The notes: generated by a model not told the origin, from the sequence alone. Positions 44,134-54,236 are shown, numbered from the stretch's first letter. The stretch is DNA of 64,000 bases from Parachryseolinea silvisoli (GCF_021190955.1 NZ_JAIOAO010000001.1:1302001-1366000); one strand, 5' to 3'. Translations and numbers: made by a program.

Positions 44134-46440
44134 TTACTCCTGTACAATCACAATCTTCCTTGTACTCTTCACTCCACGATTCTCGACCTTCAACACATAC
44201 ATCCCTGGCGCAACCCCCTTCACATCTACCAGCGTACGCACACCTTGCAGCGACGCCGCACGCATAGTGCTACCCGCCAATGAAGTAAGCGTCACAGAAC
44301 CCTTCATCACTTCCGCATTCTTCGACACAATCACCAGGTTCCCATCGCGCACCGGATTAGGATACGTCATTACACCAGCCTGCAGATTCTTCTCCGTACT
44401 TGTCGGGCTGTTAGACGGCAACTCATTCACATAGGTATTCACCGTTTCATTCGTCACCACAGGCTCATTAAAGTCAAAGTATATAGCGGCTTTATTACGC
44501 ACCTGGGTACCATCTGCCATAGAGCTCACGGGCTTAATGCGGTATTGAATATAGCCATGGCTGTTAGGCTCGTCTGTGGTACTGTCAGGCAGCAGAATGT
44601 TCTCAAAGTGAAAAGTCAACGTGCGACTATCGAGTACGTATGTTGCCGGATGGCTGGTACGTATAATCTCCAGACTGGTGAGGTTGAGCTTTGGATCGAG
44701 CTCGTCTGTTATCCGTACGGTAAAAGCTGTGTCCGTGCCGGTGTTCTGAAAACGAATAGTATAGTTCAGCGGCGTTCCCATTTCGACATACCGTTGCTCC
44801 AGGATGCCCTCGCCCACGAGCTTGTCGTTGGGATCGAAGGAACCTCGCACAATCTGTTCGAGTGTGTAGCTGTTATCACGGGTTTCTGTCTCTCCCGGCA
44901 GCGTGGGTACGCTCACGGTGGTATGAAGCACCTTGCCCAGCGGCGTATTGGCCGGCACCCGGAAAACGAGTGTCACAGCCTTGTAATAGGTCTTCTCAAC
45001 CTCCACGTCCCAATACAGCGTATTACCGTCATGCTGTGCAGGCTCCAAGTCACTGCTCAGGTATTCCAGGCTGGGATCATATTCAAATGTGACCCGCTGT
45101 TGGATCGCGACATTACTACGGTTCGAAATATAAAGATTGTAACGCAGCTCAAAACCGGGCCGGGCGTTGCCGCTGCTGACAAAGGCAGACACCTCGCGAA
45201 TGGGTTTTACCATAATGCCAATATCAAAGATACGACCATCGTCAGCCGGCGAGGTAAAAGTATGAGACGTCGGCGTACCGGCGCTCATCCACCAGTCAGG
45301 TTGCACCCAGTTCATCGTGTTTTCGCCCGCCTCGGAAGGGAACAAAAACGTACCGTCTTCATTTGTCACCGCATAGGCGTCGCGCGGCATAAGGTGAATA
45401 AATTGATTGGGTACACCCGCTTCATTCCCACCTTGCACACCATCGCCGTTTTCATCGTGATAAACGATTCCGTGCACGTACGTCGGATCAGTAGTGATGG
45501 AGTACGGTATCTTCACCAACGTCAACGGACCATTGTAATTGTTCGCGTCTAATGTCTCAACCGTACACCAAACGTTGCCCAACGCGTCTACCTGTACATC
45601 GCGCACGCAATTTCCCGTCAGCCCGTCTGCCGTAGTGTAACGACGGAAAAATCCTTTCTTACGGGTCACCAGTCCTTGTCTTGTACCAAAATACAAGGTG
45701 CCATCGAGCCCTTCCGCCATGGCATATACTGGAATCTCATCGAGGTAAGGAGAGTGCAAATAACCAAACCAGCTATAATCATCCTCATTGGCATCGAACA
45801 CGACACCCCGCTCATGCGTTATGTATATCGCATTATTTCGGGTCACCACAATGTCATATAAGATACTGTTCCAAAGGGAAGTATCAATCTCCCATGTGTT
45901 ATTTTTGCTCTTGACGATGTAATTGTAGTTCAGGATATAATATACGCCGCGAGCATCCCGCACAATATCTTCTGTCGTTGACCGAAGGCCGTCGTCCCAG
46001 CCATACGTAGTGGTCGTCCCGGTAGGGTCGATCTTTTTAAGCTCAGCATTATTGGCGCTCAGCCAGAGATCGTCTCCAACACGCTGTACCATACCGCCCC
46101 AGTCGAACCGGTTCTCGTAAGAATATGTCCACGATTGGTCGGGATGACGTACGCCCACCGCATCTTTGGTCAGAAACCACACGTTTCCCTGGGTATCCTT
46201 CGAAATCTGCTTGACAGAATCTGCCGGGAGGCCGTTGCTTTTCTGAATCACTTCCCAGACGCCACCCGAAAACTTGCAAGCACCTTCGCCGGTGGCAACC
46301 CAAACATCGTTGCCATCCAAAAACAGTTTCCCATTTCCAATCTTTTCGTCCGGCAGCGGATACGACCGAAACGTCAGTTCCTGGGCACCGGCCAGCCCAC
46401 ACAGGAGCACGCCTGCCAACAACAGGTAGAATTTACGCAT
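44134..46440 (-). CDS. Secreted multidomain protein with T9SS type A sorting domain
   Basis: A 768-residue exported protein. A signal peptide (to about residue 19, LAGAQ) is followed by a propeller-like region of two-component-sensor (Reg_prop) style repeats (about 25-300, for example DVWVATGEGACKFSGGVW). An SdrD-B-like domain follows (GIVYHDENGDGVQGGNEAGV), then a DUF11/DUF7619-type region (DPNDKLVGEGILE, YTIRFQNTGTDTAF). The end is a T9SS type A sorting domain: YPNPVRDGNLVI and VAPGMYVLKVENRGVKSTRKIVI. It should be exported and attached or released by the T9SS, whose porT-like gene is also in the window. Confidence 0.85.
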   Translation of the reverse strand: MRKFYLLLAGVLLCGLAGAQELTFRSYPLPDEKIGNGKLFLDGNDVWVATGEGACKFSGGVWEVIQKSNGLPADSVKQISKDTQGNVWFLTKDAVGVRHPDQSWTYSYENRFDWGGMVQRVGDDLWLSANNAELKKIDPTGTTTTYGWDDGLRSTTEDIVRDARGVYYILNYNYIVKSKNNTWEIDTSLWNSILYDIVVTRNNAIYITHERGVVFDANEDDYSWFGYLHSPYLDEIPVYAMAEGLDGTLYFGTRQGLVTRKKGFFRRYTTADGLTGNCVRDVQVDALGNVWCTVETLDANNYNGPLTLVKIPYSITTDPTYVHGIVYHDENGDGVQGGNEAGVPNQFIHLMPRDAYAVTNEDGTFLFPSEAGENTMNWVQPDWWMSAGTPTSHTFTSPADDGRIFDIGIMVKPIREVSAFVSSGNARPGFELRYNLYISNRSNVAIQQRVTFEYDPSLEYLSSDLEPAQHDGNTLYWDVEVEKTYYKAVTLVFRVPANTPLGKVLHTTVSVPTLPGETETRDNSYTLEQIVRGSFDPNDKLVGEGILEQRYVEMGTPLNYTIRFQNTGTDTAFTVRITDELDPKLNLTSLEIIRTSHPATYVLDSRTLTFHFENILLPDSTTDEPNSHGYIQYRIKPVSSMADGTQVRNKAAIYFDFNEPVVTNETVNTYVNELPSNSPTSTEKNLQAGVMTYPNPVRDGNLVIVSKNAEVMKGSVTLTSLAGSTMRAASLQGVRTLVDVKGVAPGMYVLKVENRGVKSTRKIVIVQE

Positions 46441-46490
46441 AGATATAGACAGTTATAACGAATGAGTCTCTTTCAACGAGGGTCTCGACA

Positions 46491-48182
46491 CTACGCCTTT
46501 GGCGCCAGCCGGCTCTTCCTATAGCCATAGCTAAAGTAGATCACCAAACCGATCGCCATCCATACAAAAAACCATTCCCAGGAAACCGCCGGGATTTCAA
46601 TTAATAGGTACGCGCAGCACAGCATGCCCAGCACCGGTATAAGTGAATAGCTTTTTACGACCGTCAGCACTGTGATGACAGTTGCCACAAGCACATATGT
46701 CAGGAAAAGCGCCTCTTGCAGGCTGGCCGTTGGGTCCGCCAGGTCCGTCTGGATGCGTTCGAGGAACAAGTATATAAACGCCACGAACAGCACCGGCACA
46801 ATAAACCGACCGTTGACATAGGGCAGTTTAAAGCCCGACCGCGTCGCACTGTCCAGGCGCGGCAGCATCAGCACGCCGCCCGATACCAGCACAAAGGCAA
46901 ACAGGGTACCAATACTGGTCAGGTCGGTCATAAGCGAGCTTTGCATAAAAAGCGACGGGATGGCTACCAGGAAACCGGTCACGATCGTCGAAAAGTGCGG
47001 TGTTTGGTAGCGTGGATGCACTCTGGCAAAGGCTTTCGGCAGCAAGCCGTCGCGGCTCATGCTCATCCAGATACGGGGCTGGCCCAATGCGAAGACCAGC
47101 AACACACTGGTGGTCGCCACGACTGCGCTAATGGCGATGATATAGCTGATCCACTCCTGCCCTACGCGCTCAAACACAAAGGCCAGCGGATCGTTTACGT
47201 TCAATTCAGAATAATGCACCATGCCCGTCAGGGCCAGCGCCACTAAAATGTACAATACGGTGCAGATCACCAGCGAGTAGATCATCCCCCGCGGCAGATC
47301 CCGTTTGGGATCCTTACATTCTTCGGCGGTGGTGGAGATCGCATCGAAGCCGATATACGCATAAAACACAGCCGACACCCCCTTCAATACCCCCGCAAAA
47401 CCGTTCGGCAGGAACGGCGACCAATACGATGGCTTGGCATAAATGAATCCAAAGACGATGACAAACAGCACGACGGCAATCTTAAAGATCACCATATAAT
47501 TGGCGCTCTTCTTACTTTCCTTGATCCCTATATAAGTGAGCCAGGTGATGAGAACGATGATGATACCGGCCGGCAGGTTCACAAAGATCGTTTTGCCGGC
47601 AATGACTGGCGCGGTCTCGTACGCGGTGATGACCGACTGCATAGCAGGCGTCATGGCGACACCGCTGCTCAGCTGCTGCTTCGTGGTTTCGTAGGCGAGC
47701 TTGGCCGTGGTGGGGTCGATAGTCAACCAACCTGGCAGGTGGATGCCGGCAGCTTCAAGCAGGTGGTTGAAATAGCTGCTCCACGAAATAGACACCACAA
47801 TATTGCCAATGGCGTATTCCAGAATCAGAGCCCAGCCGATAATCCAGGCGATGATCTCGCCGAAGGAAACATACGCATAGGTATAGGCGCTGCCGGAAAT
47901 CGGCACACGGCTCGCAAACTCAGCATAACAGAGGGCAGAAAATCCACAGGTGATGGCGGTAAAGACAAATAACAACGATATACCCGGCCCCCCGTTGGAG
48001 GCCGCCGTGCCGATCGTTGAAAATATACCCGCTCCGACTACGGCAGCAATGCCCATAAAAGTCAGATCGCGCACCGACAACACTCTACGCAGACCTTTGC
48101 CGCCATGGCCGTCGTCGACACCCCGTTCGGCGTCCTGCGCAATAGTCGTCAGCGACTTTTTGCGGAATAAAGATTTTGACAT
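46491..48182 (-). CDS. Amino acid permease (APC superfamily, CAT-like)
   Basis: A 563-residue transporter with 12-14 membrane helices. The first helix carries FMGIAAVVGAGIFSTIGTAA, the substrate-binding glycine motif, and helix 6 has VFYAYIGFDAISTTAEECKDP, typical of the cationic amino acid transporter subgroup. The length and C-terminal helices also fit that group. Substrate is probably a cationic or broad amino acid, but this is family inference. Downstream of it, in the same direction, is the T9SS cargo gene, with 50 bases between them. Confidence 0.9.
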   Translation of the reverse strand: MSKSLFRKKSLTTIAQDAERGVDDGHGGKGLRRVLSVRDLTFMGIAAVVGAGIFSTIGTAASNGGPGISLLFVFTAITCGFSALCYAEFASRVPISGSAYTYAYVSFGEIIAWIIGWALILEYAIGNIVVSISWSSYFNHLLEAAGIHLPGWLTIDPTTAKLAYETTKQQLSSGVAMTPAMQSVITAYETAPVIAGKTIFVNLPAGIIIVLITWLTYIGIKESKKSANYMVIFKIAVVLFVIVFGFIYAKPSYWSPFLPNGFAGVLKGVSAVFYAYIGFDAISTTAEECKDPKRDLPRGMIYSLVICTVLYILVALALTGMVHYSELNVNDPLAFVFERVGQEWISYIIAISAVVATTSVLLVFALGQPRIWMSMSRDGLLPKAFARVHPRYQTPHFSTIVTGFLVAIPSLFMQSSLMTDLTSIGTLFAFVLVSGGVLMLPRLDSATRSGFKLPYVNGRFIVPVLFVAFIYLFLERIQTDLADPTASLQEALFLTYVLVATVITVLTVVKSYSLIPVLGMLCCAYLLIEIPAVSWEWFFVWMAIGLVIYFSYGYRKSRLAPKA

Positions 48183-48371
48183 TCAGTTCAGTTTAGGGTT
48201 AAGTAGGGCTCAAAATAGCAAAAATTGATCAGCATTACAGGTTTGCCCGTTTCCGAACATTTTGCAACGCTGCCCATTAAATCCGAAAGTTACCGGCGGT
48301 AGGATAGGTGTCAGTATTTTTACTTTATTTTAAGGCGTGATAATTTTTTTAAGCTTTAATCGTATTTTTTA

Positions 48372-49016
48372 ATGCAGTCGTCCTCCGAACATGTAAAAGA
48401 CACACCCGCAGACCCCTCAGGTTTTAAGACCACTATTTCGAACGAAGAACTCAACCAGCTACAGCTCAAAGCCTTTCACGAAAAGGTACAGGTCGTTACC
48501 GACCCGGCCGCGCTGCCCGCGGTAGCGAAAGAAATTCAAAAACACACCGTAGTGGGCTTCGATACCGAAACCCGCCCCAGTTTTAAGCGCGGGCAGGTAT
48601 TTAAGGTAGCCCTCATTCAGCTGGCCATTCCCGGCAAAGTATTTCTCATCCGCACGCATCATGCTGGCGTCACACCCGAAATTGCTGCCATCTTTGAAAA
48701 CCCCGGCATCATCAAAGCCGGCGTAGCCATACATGACGACATTAAAGGTCTGCAAAAATTTGCCCCTTTTACCCCCCAGTCGTTTGTAGACCTATCGATC
48801 GTAGCCCGCAAAGCCGGCTACCAGGTAGAAAGTGTAAAAAAACTCACCGGCCTCCTCTTGGGCTTCCGCATTTCTAAAAGCGCCCAGACCTCCAACTGGG
48901 AGGCCCCTACCCTCACCGAAAAACAGATCGAGTACGCCGCCACCGACGCCTGGGTCTGTCTGGAGATTTACCGCAAATTGGTCGAAGCCAGCGGCAAAGG
49001 CCCCGTCGTACAATAG
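48372..49016 (+). CDS. DEDD-type 3'-5' exonuclease
   Basis: A 214-residue single-domain exonuclease of the RNase D/WRN type. D64 and E66 are in VGFDTETRPSF, the second motif Asp is in KAGVAIHDDIKGL, and the third motif is QIEYAATDAWVCLEIY with a Tyr four residues before the Asp (DEDDy). There is no HRDC or helicase domain. DNA or RNA preference cannot be told. The upstream 190 bases (48183-48371) hold no gene and are AT-rich near the ATG. Confidence 0.9.
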   Translation: MQSSSEHVKDTPADPSGFKTTISNEELNQLQLKAFHEKVQVVTDPAALPAVAKEIQKHTVVGFDTETRPSFKRGQVFKVALIQLAIPGKVFLIRTHHAGVTPEIAAIFENPGIIKAGVAIHDDIKGLQKFAPFTPQSFVDLSIVARKAGYQVESVKKLTGLLLGFRISKSAQTSNWEAPTLTEKQIEYAATDAWVCLEIYRKLVEASGKGPVVQ

Positions 49017-49090
49017 ACCAGAAGGTCAATAATACGAATCCATTAAAACTTCGGCTTTCAAAGTCGGGCGGACTCCCTATTATAAGAGTG

Positions 49091-49154
49091 AGGGTGAGTG
49101 TGAGAGCGAAGGAAACAGCGCGAGCATGTTCGCTCCCGCTCTCACACTCGCTCT
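49091..49154 (+). repeat. Long intergenic hairpin (repeat family copy 2)
   Basis: A perfect 13-bp stem (gagtgtgagagcg at 49096-49108 and cgctctcacactc at 49137-49149), extendable outward with wobbles to 49091/49154. Arms share gtgagtgtg and gtgagagcga with the hairpin at 34396-34467. It lies between the exonuclease and rhamnosidase genes and could also stop the exonuclease transcript. Confidence 0.65.
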
Positions 49155-49226
49155 GTTTCATACAGGAGGGTGCAGGAAAGTCCTGCCGCAATCCGCCGTA
49201 TCTTGCGGCGTAACCTGGAACCGCCT

Positions 49227-51920
49227 ATGACACGTCTGATCTTTTTCCTCTGCCTGCTGGCCACCGCCACCCAGGCGCAAAAGCTCGCCATTACAACACC
49301 GACCTGCGAATACCAGCACAACCCCCTGGGCCTGGACGCACCAACGCCCCGCTTCAGCTGGGTGCTCACCACCACCCGCCGCAACGTACTACAAACAGGC
49401 TATGAGCTCGTCGTGAGCCGCGACGCCGGTTTTCGCGACGTAATCTGGAAAACCGGCCGGGTAAAGAGCGACCAATCGGTGCTCGTATCTTACCGCGGCC
49501 CCGCCCTCACCGCCGGCGAGAAATACCATTGGCGCGTGCGCGTATGGGACAACGGTGGCAACGCCAGCGCGTGGAGTACCACCCAGTCGTTCGAAATGGG
49601 CCTCTTACAACCCGGTGACTGGACGGCCGCCTGGATCGAGCCCGACCTGCCCGGCGACGCCGTCAACAAACCTGCGCCCATGATGCGGCGCGAGTTCACC
49701 CTGGGCAAGCCCGTGGCTACCGCCCGGCTCTACATCACGGCCCACGGCCTGTACGAAGCGCATATCAATGGTCAGCGTGTAGGCGATGCGTATCTCACGC
49801 CCGGCTGGACAAGCTATAACAAGCGGCTTCAATACCAGGTATACGACGTCACCCCGCTACTCAAGACCGGCGTCAATGCCACGGGGGTACTACTCGGCGA
49901 TGGCTGGTACCGGGGAAACCTGGCTTGGGCCGACACAAAAAACATCTACGGCTCCACACTCGGATTGCTCTATGAGCTCCGCGTGACCTACACCGACGGC
50001 ACACGCCAGGTCATTACATCCGACAAACAATGGAAAAGCAACACCGGCCCGATCGTGCGGGCGGGAATCTACTATGGTGAAGCCTACGACGCCCGCCTCG
50101 AAAAGACCGGATGGACCCAGACCGGCTACACCGACGCGGGTTGGCAGGGTGTAAAAGTTGCCGAGGGTGGGAAAGACAACCTGGTGGCCACCTGCGGTCC
50201 GCCCGTACGCAAGCACGAAACCTTCCGCGCACAAAAGATCCTCCACACACCAAAGGGCGAAACGGTCGTGGACTTCGGCCAGAACCTCGTCGGATGGATC
50301 ACCCTGAAAGTATCGGGCAAAGCCGGCGACCGCATCACCATCCGCCACGCCGAAGTGCTCGATCGCGAAGGCAACTTCTATACCGACAACCTCCGCGCCG
50401 CACAAGCCGAAGTGGTGTATACGCTGAAAGGCGGCGGCCAGGAAGTATATGAGCCACGGTTCAGTTTCTTCGGTTTCCGCTATATAAAGGTGGAAGGCTA
50501 TCCCGGCACACTGACAACCGAGAATATCTCCGCCACCGCGTTGTATTCCGACATGCCCTCCACCGGCAGCTTTTCTACTTCCCATCCGCTCATCAACCAA
50601 CTCCAGCACAACATCCGCTGGGGCCAGAACGGCAACTTCGTGGACGTCCCCACCGACTGCCCGCAACGCGACGAGCGGTTGGGTTGGACCGGCGATGCCC
50701 AGGTATTCGCCCGCACCGCCGCCTTCAACCGGCAGGTAGCCGGTTTCTTTAACAAGTGGATGCACGACGTAGCCGCCGACCAGCAAGCCGACGGACGCAT
50801 TCCCTTTGTGATCCCCAACGTATTGGGTCCGAACGACGCTGCCTCCACAGGCTGGGCCGATGTTGTCACCATCATTCCCTGGACAATGTACCAGGCTTAT
50901 GGCGACACAACCTTCCTCCGGCAACAATACCCATCCATGAAAGCGTGGGTAGACTATATGGAACGCAACAGTCAACACGACCTGTGGAATACCGGTTTCC
51001 ATTTCGGCGACTGGCTGTTCTATCGCCCGTTCGATGACAACGACGGCACCTCCGCCGTCACCGACAAATACCTCATCGCACAATGCTTCCGCGCCAACTC
51101 CGTGCAGCTGATGATCAACGCCGCGACCATACTCGGACGACAAGACGACGCACAAGCCTATAGCAGTCAGCTGAAGAAAATTAAGGACGCTTTCCTGCGT
51201 GAATATGCAACGCCCTCGGGACGATTGGTCTCCGGCACGCAGACCGCGTATGTACTGGCATTACAATTCGATATGCTGCCCGAAAACCTGCGCGCACAGG
51301 CCGCAGACCGCCTGGTGGCCAACGTCCGGCAATACGGCAACCACCTCACTACTGGCTTCCTCGGCACGCCCTACCTTTGTCATGTTTTATCACAGACCGG
51401 CCACACCGATGTAGCGTACGACTTGCTCCTGCAGGAGACATACCCTTCGTGGTTGTATCCGGTGAAAATGGGTGCCACAACCATTTGGGAACGTTGGGAC
51501 GGCCAGCGTCCGGATGGCACCTTTCAAACACCCGGCATGAACTCGTTTAACCACTACGCCTATGGCGCCATCGGCGACTGGATGTATCGTCGCATCACCG
51601 GTATACGCAATGCCGCACCGGGCTACAAACACATCACCATCGCGCCCGAGCCGGGCGGCAACGTACAACAAGCCGCCGCCGAGCTGGTGACACCGCATGG
51701 TATCGTCAGCTCCGCCTGGAAAAAAGCCGGTGCCGCGTTTACACTGGACGTTACCATACCCGCAAACACCACGGCCGAAGTCGTGCTGCCAGGCGCCGCG
51801 GGCAAGAAAGTGATCGAGACCAGGACGGCGCTTGAGCAAACCGGCTTCGCGCAGAAAACTGCCGGCAGCGATATTACCGTCACGCTGGGCTCGGGCACCT
51901 ACCACTTTCAATATGAATAA
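49227..51920 (+). CDS. Alpha-L-rhamnosidase (GH78)
   Basis: An 897-residue exported glycosidase. Signal peptide IFFLCLLATATQAQ; then the domains usual for GH78: an N-terminal fibronectin/beta-sandwich region (FSWVLTTTRRNVLQTGYELVVS), the Bac_rhamnosid_N lectin-like part (ARLYITAHGLYEAHINGQRVGD), and the alpha/alpha barrel with DCPQRDERLGWTGDAQ, whose acidic residues form the active site in this family, plus GDWLFYRPFDDN and TTIWERWDG. A C-terminal beta-sandwich ends the protein. It releases terminal rhamnose from plant or bacterial glycans. No SusCD pair is adjacent. I chose the ATG at 49227, which begins the signal peptide. Confidence 0.92.
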   Translation: MTRLIFFLCLLATATQAQKLAITTPTCEYQHNPLGLDAPTPRFSWVLTTTRRNVLQTGYELVVSRDAGFRDVIWKTGRVKSDQSVLVSYRGPALTAGEKYHWRVRVWDNGGNASAWSTTQSFEMGLLQPGDWTAAWIEPDLPGDAVNKPAPMMRREFTLGKPVATARLYITAHGLYEAHINGQRVGDAYLTPGWTSYNKRLQYQVYDVTPLLKTGVNATGVLLGDGWYRGNLAWADTKNIYGSTLGLLYELRVTYTDGTRQVITSDKQWKSNTGPIVRAGIYYGEAYDARLEKTGWTQTGYTDAGWQGVKVAEGGKDNLVATCGPPVRKHETFRAQKILHTPKGETVVDFGQNLVGWITLKVSGKAGDRITIRHAEVLDREGNFYTDNLRAAQAEVVYTLKGGGQEVYEPRFSFFGFRYIKVEGYPGTLTTENISATALYSDMPSTGSFSTSHPLINQLQHNIRWGQNGNFVDVPTDCPQRDERLGWTGDAQVFARTAAFNRQVAGFFNKWMHDVAADQQADGRIPFVIPNVLGPNDAASTGWADVVTIIPWTMYQAYGDTTFLRQQYPSMKAWVDYMERNSQHDLWNTGFHFGDWLFYRPFDDNDGTSAVTDKYLIAQCFRANSVQLMINAATILGRQDDAQAYSSQLKKIKDAFLREYATPSGRLVSGTQTAYVLALQFDMLPENLRAQAADRLVANVRQYGNHLTTGFLGTPYLCHVLSQTGHTDVAYDLLLQETYPSWLYPVKMGATTIWERWDGQRPDGTFQTPGMNSFNHYAYGAIGDWMYRRITGIRNAAPGYKHITIAPEPGGNVQQAAAELVTPHGIVSSAWKKAGAAFTLDVTIPANTTAEVVLPGAAGKKVIETRTALEQTGFAQKTAGSDITVTLGSGTYHFQYE

Positions 51921-51983
51921 TACATTGATTATTCTGAGTAACATTCCGGAGTGGTTTCCGTTGGTAAGGGCTGAACATCCCGC

Positions 51984-52574
51984 ATGAACCCTACCGTCCA
52001 GATTCTTCAGAAAGAAACACTGTCCAACAACTGGTACACGCTTTACAAATACACCTACAGCATCACCGGCCGCGACGGCCAGCCGCTTACACAAAGCCGC
52101 GAAGCCTACGACCGCGGTAACGGCGCGACTATTCTGCTGTATAACAAAACAGCGAATACCGTGATCCTCACCCGGCAGTTTCGCTTACCGACGTTTGTGA
52201 ATGGAAATGCAACGGGCATGATGGTGGAGACCTGCGCAGGCTTGCTCGATCTGGATAACCCGGAGGACTGCATTCGCCGCGAGACAGAAGAAGAGACCGG
52301 CTATCGTATCAGCGATGTACGGAAGGTGTTTGAAGTATACATGTCGCCCGGGTCTGTGACCGAGATACTCTACTTCTTTGTGGGCGAGTACTCACTTGAT
52401 CAGAAAGTGAATGACGGGGGTGGCGTGGACGAGCATGAGAACATCGACGTGATGGAACTGGACTTTTCAGAAGCATACGACATGATTGGCCGCGGCGAAA
52501 TCAAGGATGCGAAGACCATTATGCTGTTGCAGCACGCCCGCATTGAAAATCTGTTGACCTATCGCACCAAATAA
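51984..52574 (+). CDS. NudK-like Nudix hydrolase (GDP-mannose type)
   Basis: A 196-residue Nudix hydrolase with the NudK landmarks SREAYDRGNGATILLYN, VILTRQFRLPTFVNGN, VETCAGLLD and VYMSPGSVTEILYFFVGEY. The Nudix box core RRETEEETGY is intact; in the G-x5-E part the Glu position appears to be Asn. NudK hydrolyses GDP-mannose and related sugar nucleotides. It starts 63 bases after the rhamnosidase, in the same direction, and ends at a terminator. Confidence 0.85.
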   Translation: MNPTVQILQKETLSNNWYTLYKYTYSITGRDGQPLTQSREAYDRGNGATILLYNKTANTVILTRQFRLPTFVNGNATGMMVETCAGLLDLDNPEDCIRRETEEETGYRISDVRKVFEVYMSPGSVTEILYFFVGEYSLDQKVNDGGGVDEHENIDVMELDFSEAYDMIGRGEIKDAKTIMLLQHARIENLLTYRTK

Positions 52575-52600
52575 GAAAGGGCACCACGCGGTGCCCTTTC
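52575..52600. terminator. Bidirectional terminator after nudK-like gene
   Basis: Perfect 11-bp stem gaaagggcacc/ggtgccctttc with a four-base loop, between convergent genes. Confidence 0.85.
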
Positions 52601-52623
52601 GAAAAATATAAAACCACTGTAAA

Positions 52624-53169
52624 CTAGATGGCAATCTCTTTCACCACGACGTCGAAATCGCTCGATACAGCGGTGTTCGTGTCGATGTTGTTGCCGGCGC
52701 CTGACAGTTGCAGTTTGCCGGTAACGCGACCCGTAGAGCGGTCGAACGAGAAGCTCGTTACAGTCAGTTTGTTGTTGCTGGCGTTACTGTCCATCGTAAA
52801 GCCATCAGCATTGGTCACCTGCATATACGGCTCTGACGGGTTTTGAACGTCACCGTTTTTCAACACGAAGTACAACATCGCCGCACCGTTTTCGCCGTCG
52901 TTACGGAAAATATTTACATCGATATCGCCGTTGTCACGCACGATATAGTAGGAGTCGGAATTGCCTACAGCTGCACTGGGCGACTGCGCAAATTGAAATG
53001 CGGTACCACCAATCGTACCTTTTACAAAATTACCGGCTACCTCGCTGTTGTTAGCAGCGGTGGTGGATTTGAAATCATTGGCTTCATTAGCACAATTTGT
53101 CAAAGCAACGGAGCCTGCACATACCAGGGCCACAGCGAACGAACGCATAATCATCGGTCTCTTCTTCAT
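52624..53169 (-). CDS. Probable lipoprotein of unknown function
   Basis: A 181-residue protein with an N-terminal signal and a lipobox LTNC at about residue 26. The mature part is beta-rich and acidic (NNKLTVTSFSFDRSTGRVTGKLQLSGAG) and looks like a small beta-sandwich domain of the kind found in Bacteroidota lipoproteins. I cannot assign a function. Confidence 0.65.
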   Translation of the reverse strand: MKKRPMIMRSFAVALVCAGSVALTNCANEANDFKSTTAANNSEVAGNFVKGTIGGTAFQFAQSPSAAVGNSDSYYIVRDNGDIDVNIFRNDGENGAAMLYFVLKNGDVQNPSEPYMQVTNADGFTMDSNASNNKLTVTSFSFDRSTGRVTGKLQLSGAGNNIDTNTAVSSDFDVVVKEIAI

Positions 53170-53709
53170 CGTCAGATAATTGGTTATGGTTAATAATTAA
53201 AAACTCTAATGTTGAATAGCAATCCCTGCGGTGCAGACACGAAAAGAAGTATGGCACAAACGTGTTGGCCGTTGTACGGATACAACGAACCCGGCACGGG
53301 GCACATGCGTGTATGTTTCAGACCTTATCTACGATAGAGACGTGCCCAGGGAAAAAGTGGGGCGCGTAGAGCTACAGGAATAATTCGCCTCTGGTTAGAT
53401 TTGCGTGAGACGAGCGCTAAAAATCAATTCAAATAGATGTCTTTTAGTTGATTTCGTATTACAAAAGTACAGCGATCTTTCCCAAATCCGACACGGTCCG
53501 TCGGGCCGATCGGTGCGTTTAAAGACCGATTCGTCGTTTCAGTGCCCCCGCCTCTCAATCCGTATTTTCTTCGCGCTCGCTCCCACACGCACGCTGCTTC
53601 CACCGCCCCCCTTCCGCTGTTCACCTACGCGCTTCCCGGTTTTGCCTAATGCCTCTGCCCGGGCGCCAATTCGTACCGTATATTCGTACAGACAACAACA
53701 AAAACCATC
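53170..53709. other. 540-base intergenic region upstream of the Lia-like operon
   Basis: No convincing gene. A 133-residue frame on the plus strand from 53405 has Pro/Arg/Ser-rich composition and overlaps the next gene, so I reject it. The region near 53571-53600 (ttcgcgctcgctcccacacg) resembles the right arm of the repeated hairpins at 34.4 and 49.1 kb, without a left arm. A small gttgta/tacaac inverted pair lies near 53272-53287. Promoters of both flanking units are expected here. Confidence 0.5.
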
Positions 53710-54090
53710 ATGGAAAATCCCAACCCAACCCCCCACTTTCCGGAAACCGAAAAATGGCAACAACGCGACCGCCGTCGCCGCATCGGTGGAGGCATCATCC
53801 TGCTGATCATCGGTGGCCTGCTGTTCGCCAAGGTAGCCGGGGTCGTCATGCCCGCCTGGCTCTTTACCTGGCCCATGATCCTGATTGCCATCGGTGTATT
53901 CGCCGCCTTTAAAAAAGGGTTTAGTGATATGGGATGGCTTTTCCCGATCGCCGTGGGGCTGGTGTTCCTGGCACAAAACGAAATTGAAGGGTTTTCGCCC
54001 TGGCCGTACCTGTGGCCCGTCATCCTGATTATTATTGGTCTGGGCATGATGTTCCGCAGAAAACGCCGCGGCGGCTGCGACGGGTGGTAA
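53710..54090 (+). CDS. LiaI/LiaF-like transmembrane (DUF5668) protein
   Basis: A 126-residue protein with four short membrane helices. The pattern RRIGGGIILLIIGGLLFAK, AWLFTWPMILIAIGVF, MGWLFPIAVGLVFL and YLWPVILIIIGLGMMF is typical of the DUF5668 / LiaI-LiaF transmembrane region. The C-terminus is basic (RRKRRGG). The same motif WLFTWPM is repeated in the next protein. First gene of an envelope-stress-like operon. Confidence 0.8.
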   Translation: MENPNPTPHFPETEKWQQRDRRRRIGGGIILLIIGGLLFAKVAGVVMPAWLFTWPMILIAIGVFAAFKKGFSDMGWLFPIAVGLVFLAQNEIEGFSPWPYLWPVILIIIGLGMMFRRKRRGGCDGW

Positions 54091-54236
54091 GGGCCACCGC
54101 CCCCAACCGGACGTTCACCTACTGGTGCCCGGCGTCGGCCTATCACCACTCGCTACAACCACACCCATACCGTATCTTTATTTAACATCCGGCCGGAAGG
54201 CCTCCAAACGAGAAAAAAATATCATCATCCCAGTAT

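Noticed and set aside
44545-45552. 335-residue open frame opposite the T9SS cargo gene
   Set aside because: No domain, and the cargo gene on the other strand is certain.
49185-49210. ccgcaa/ttgcgg inverted pair just before the rhamnosidase ATG
   Set aside because: Short arms and common composition; it could sequester the start region, but there is nothing to support a riboswitch.
49890-51155. 421-residue open frame antisense to the rhamnosidase gene
   Set aside because: Long antisense frames arise from GC-rich third positions; the rhamnosidase motifs fix the coding strand.
53405-53806. Plus-strand frame in the gap before the Lia-like operon
   Set aside because: Low-complexity Pro/Arg/Ser composition and overlap with the real gene at 53710.
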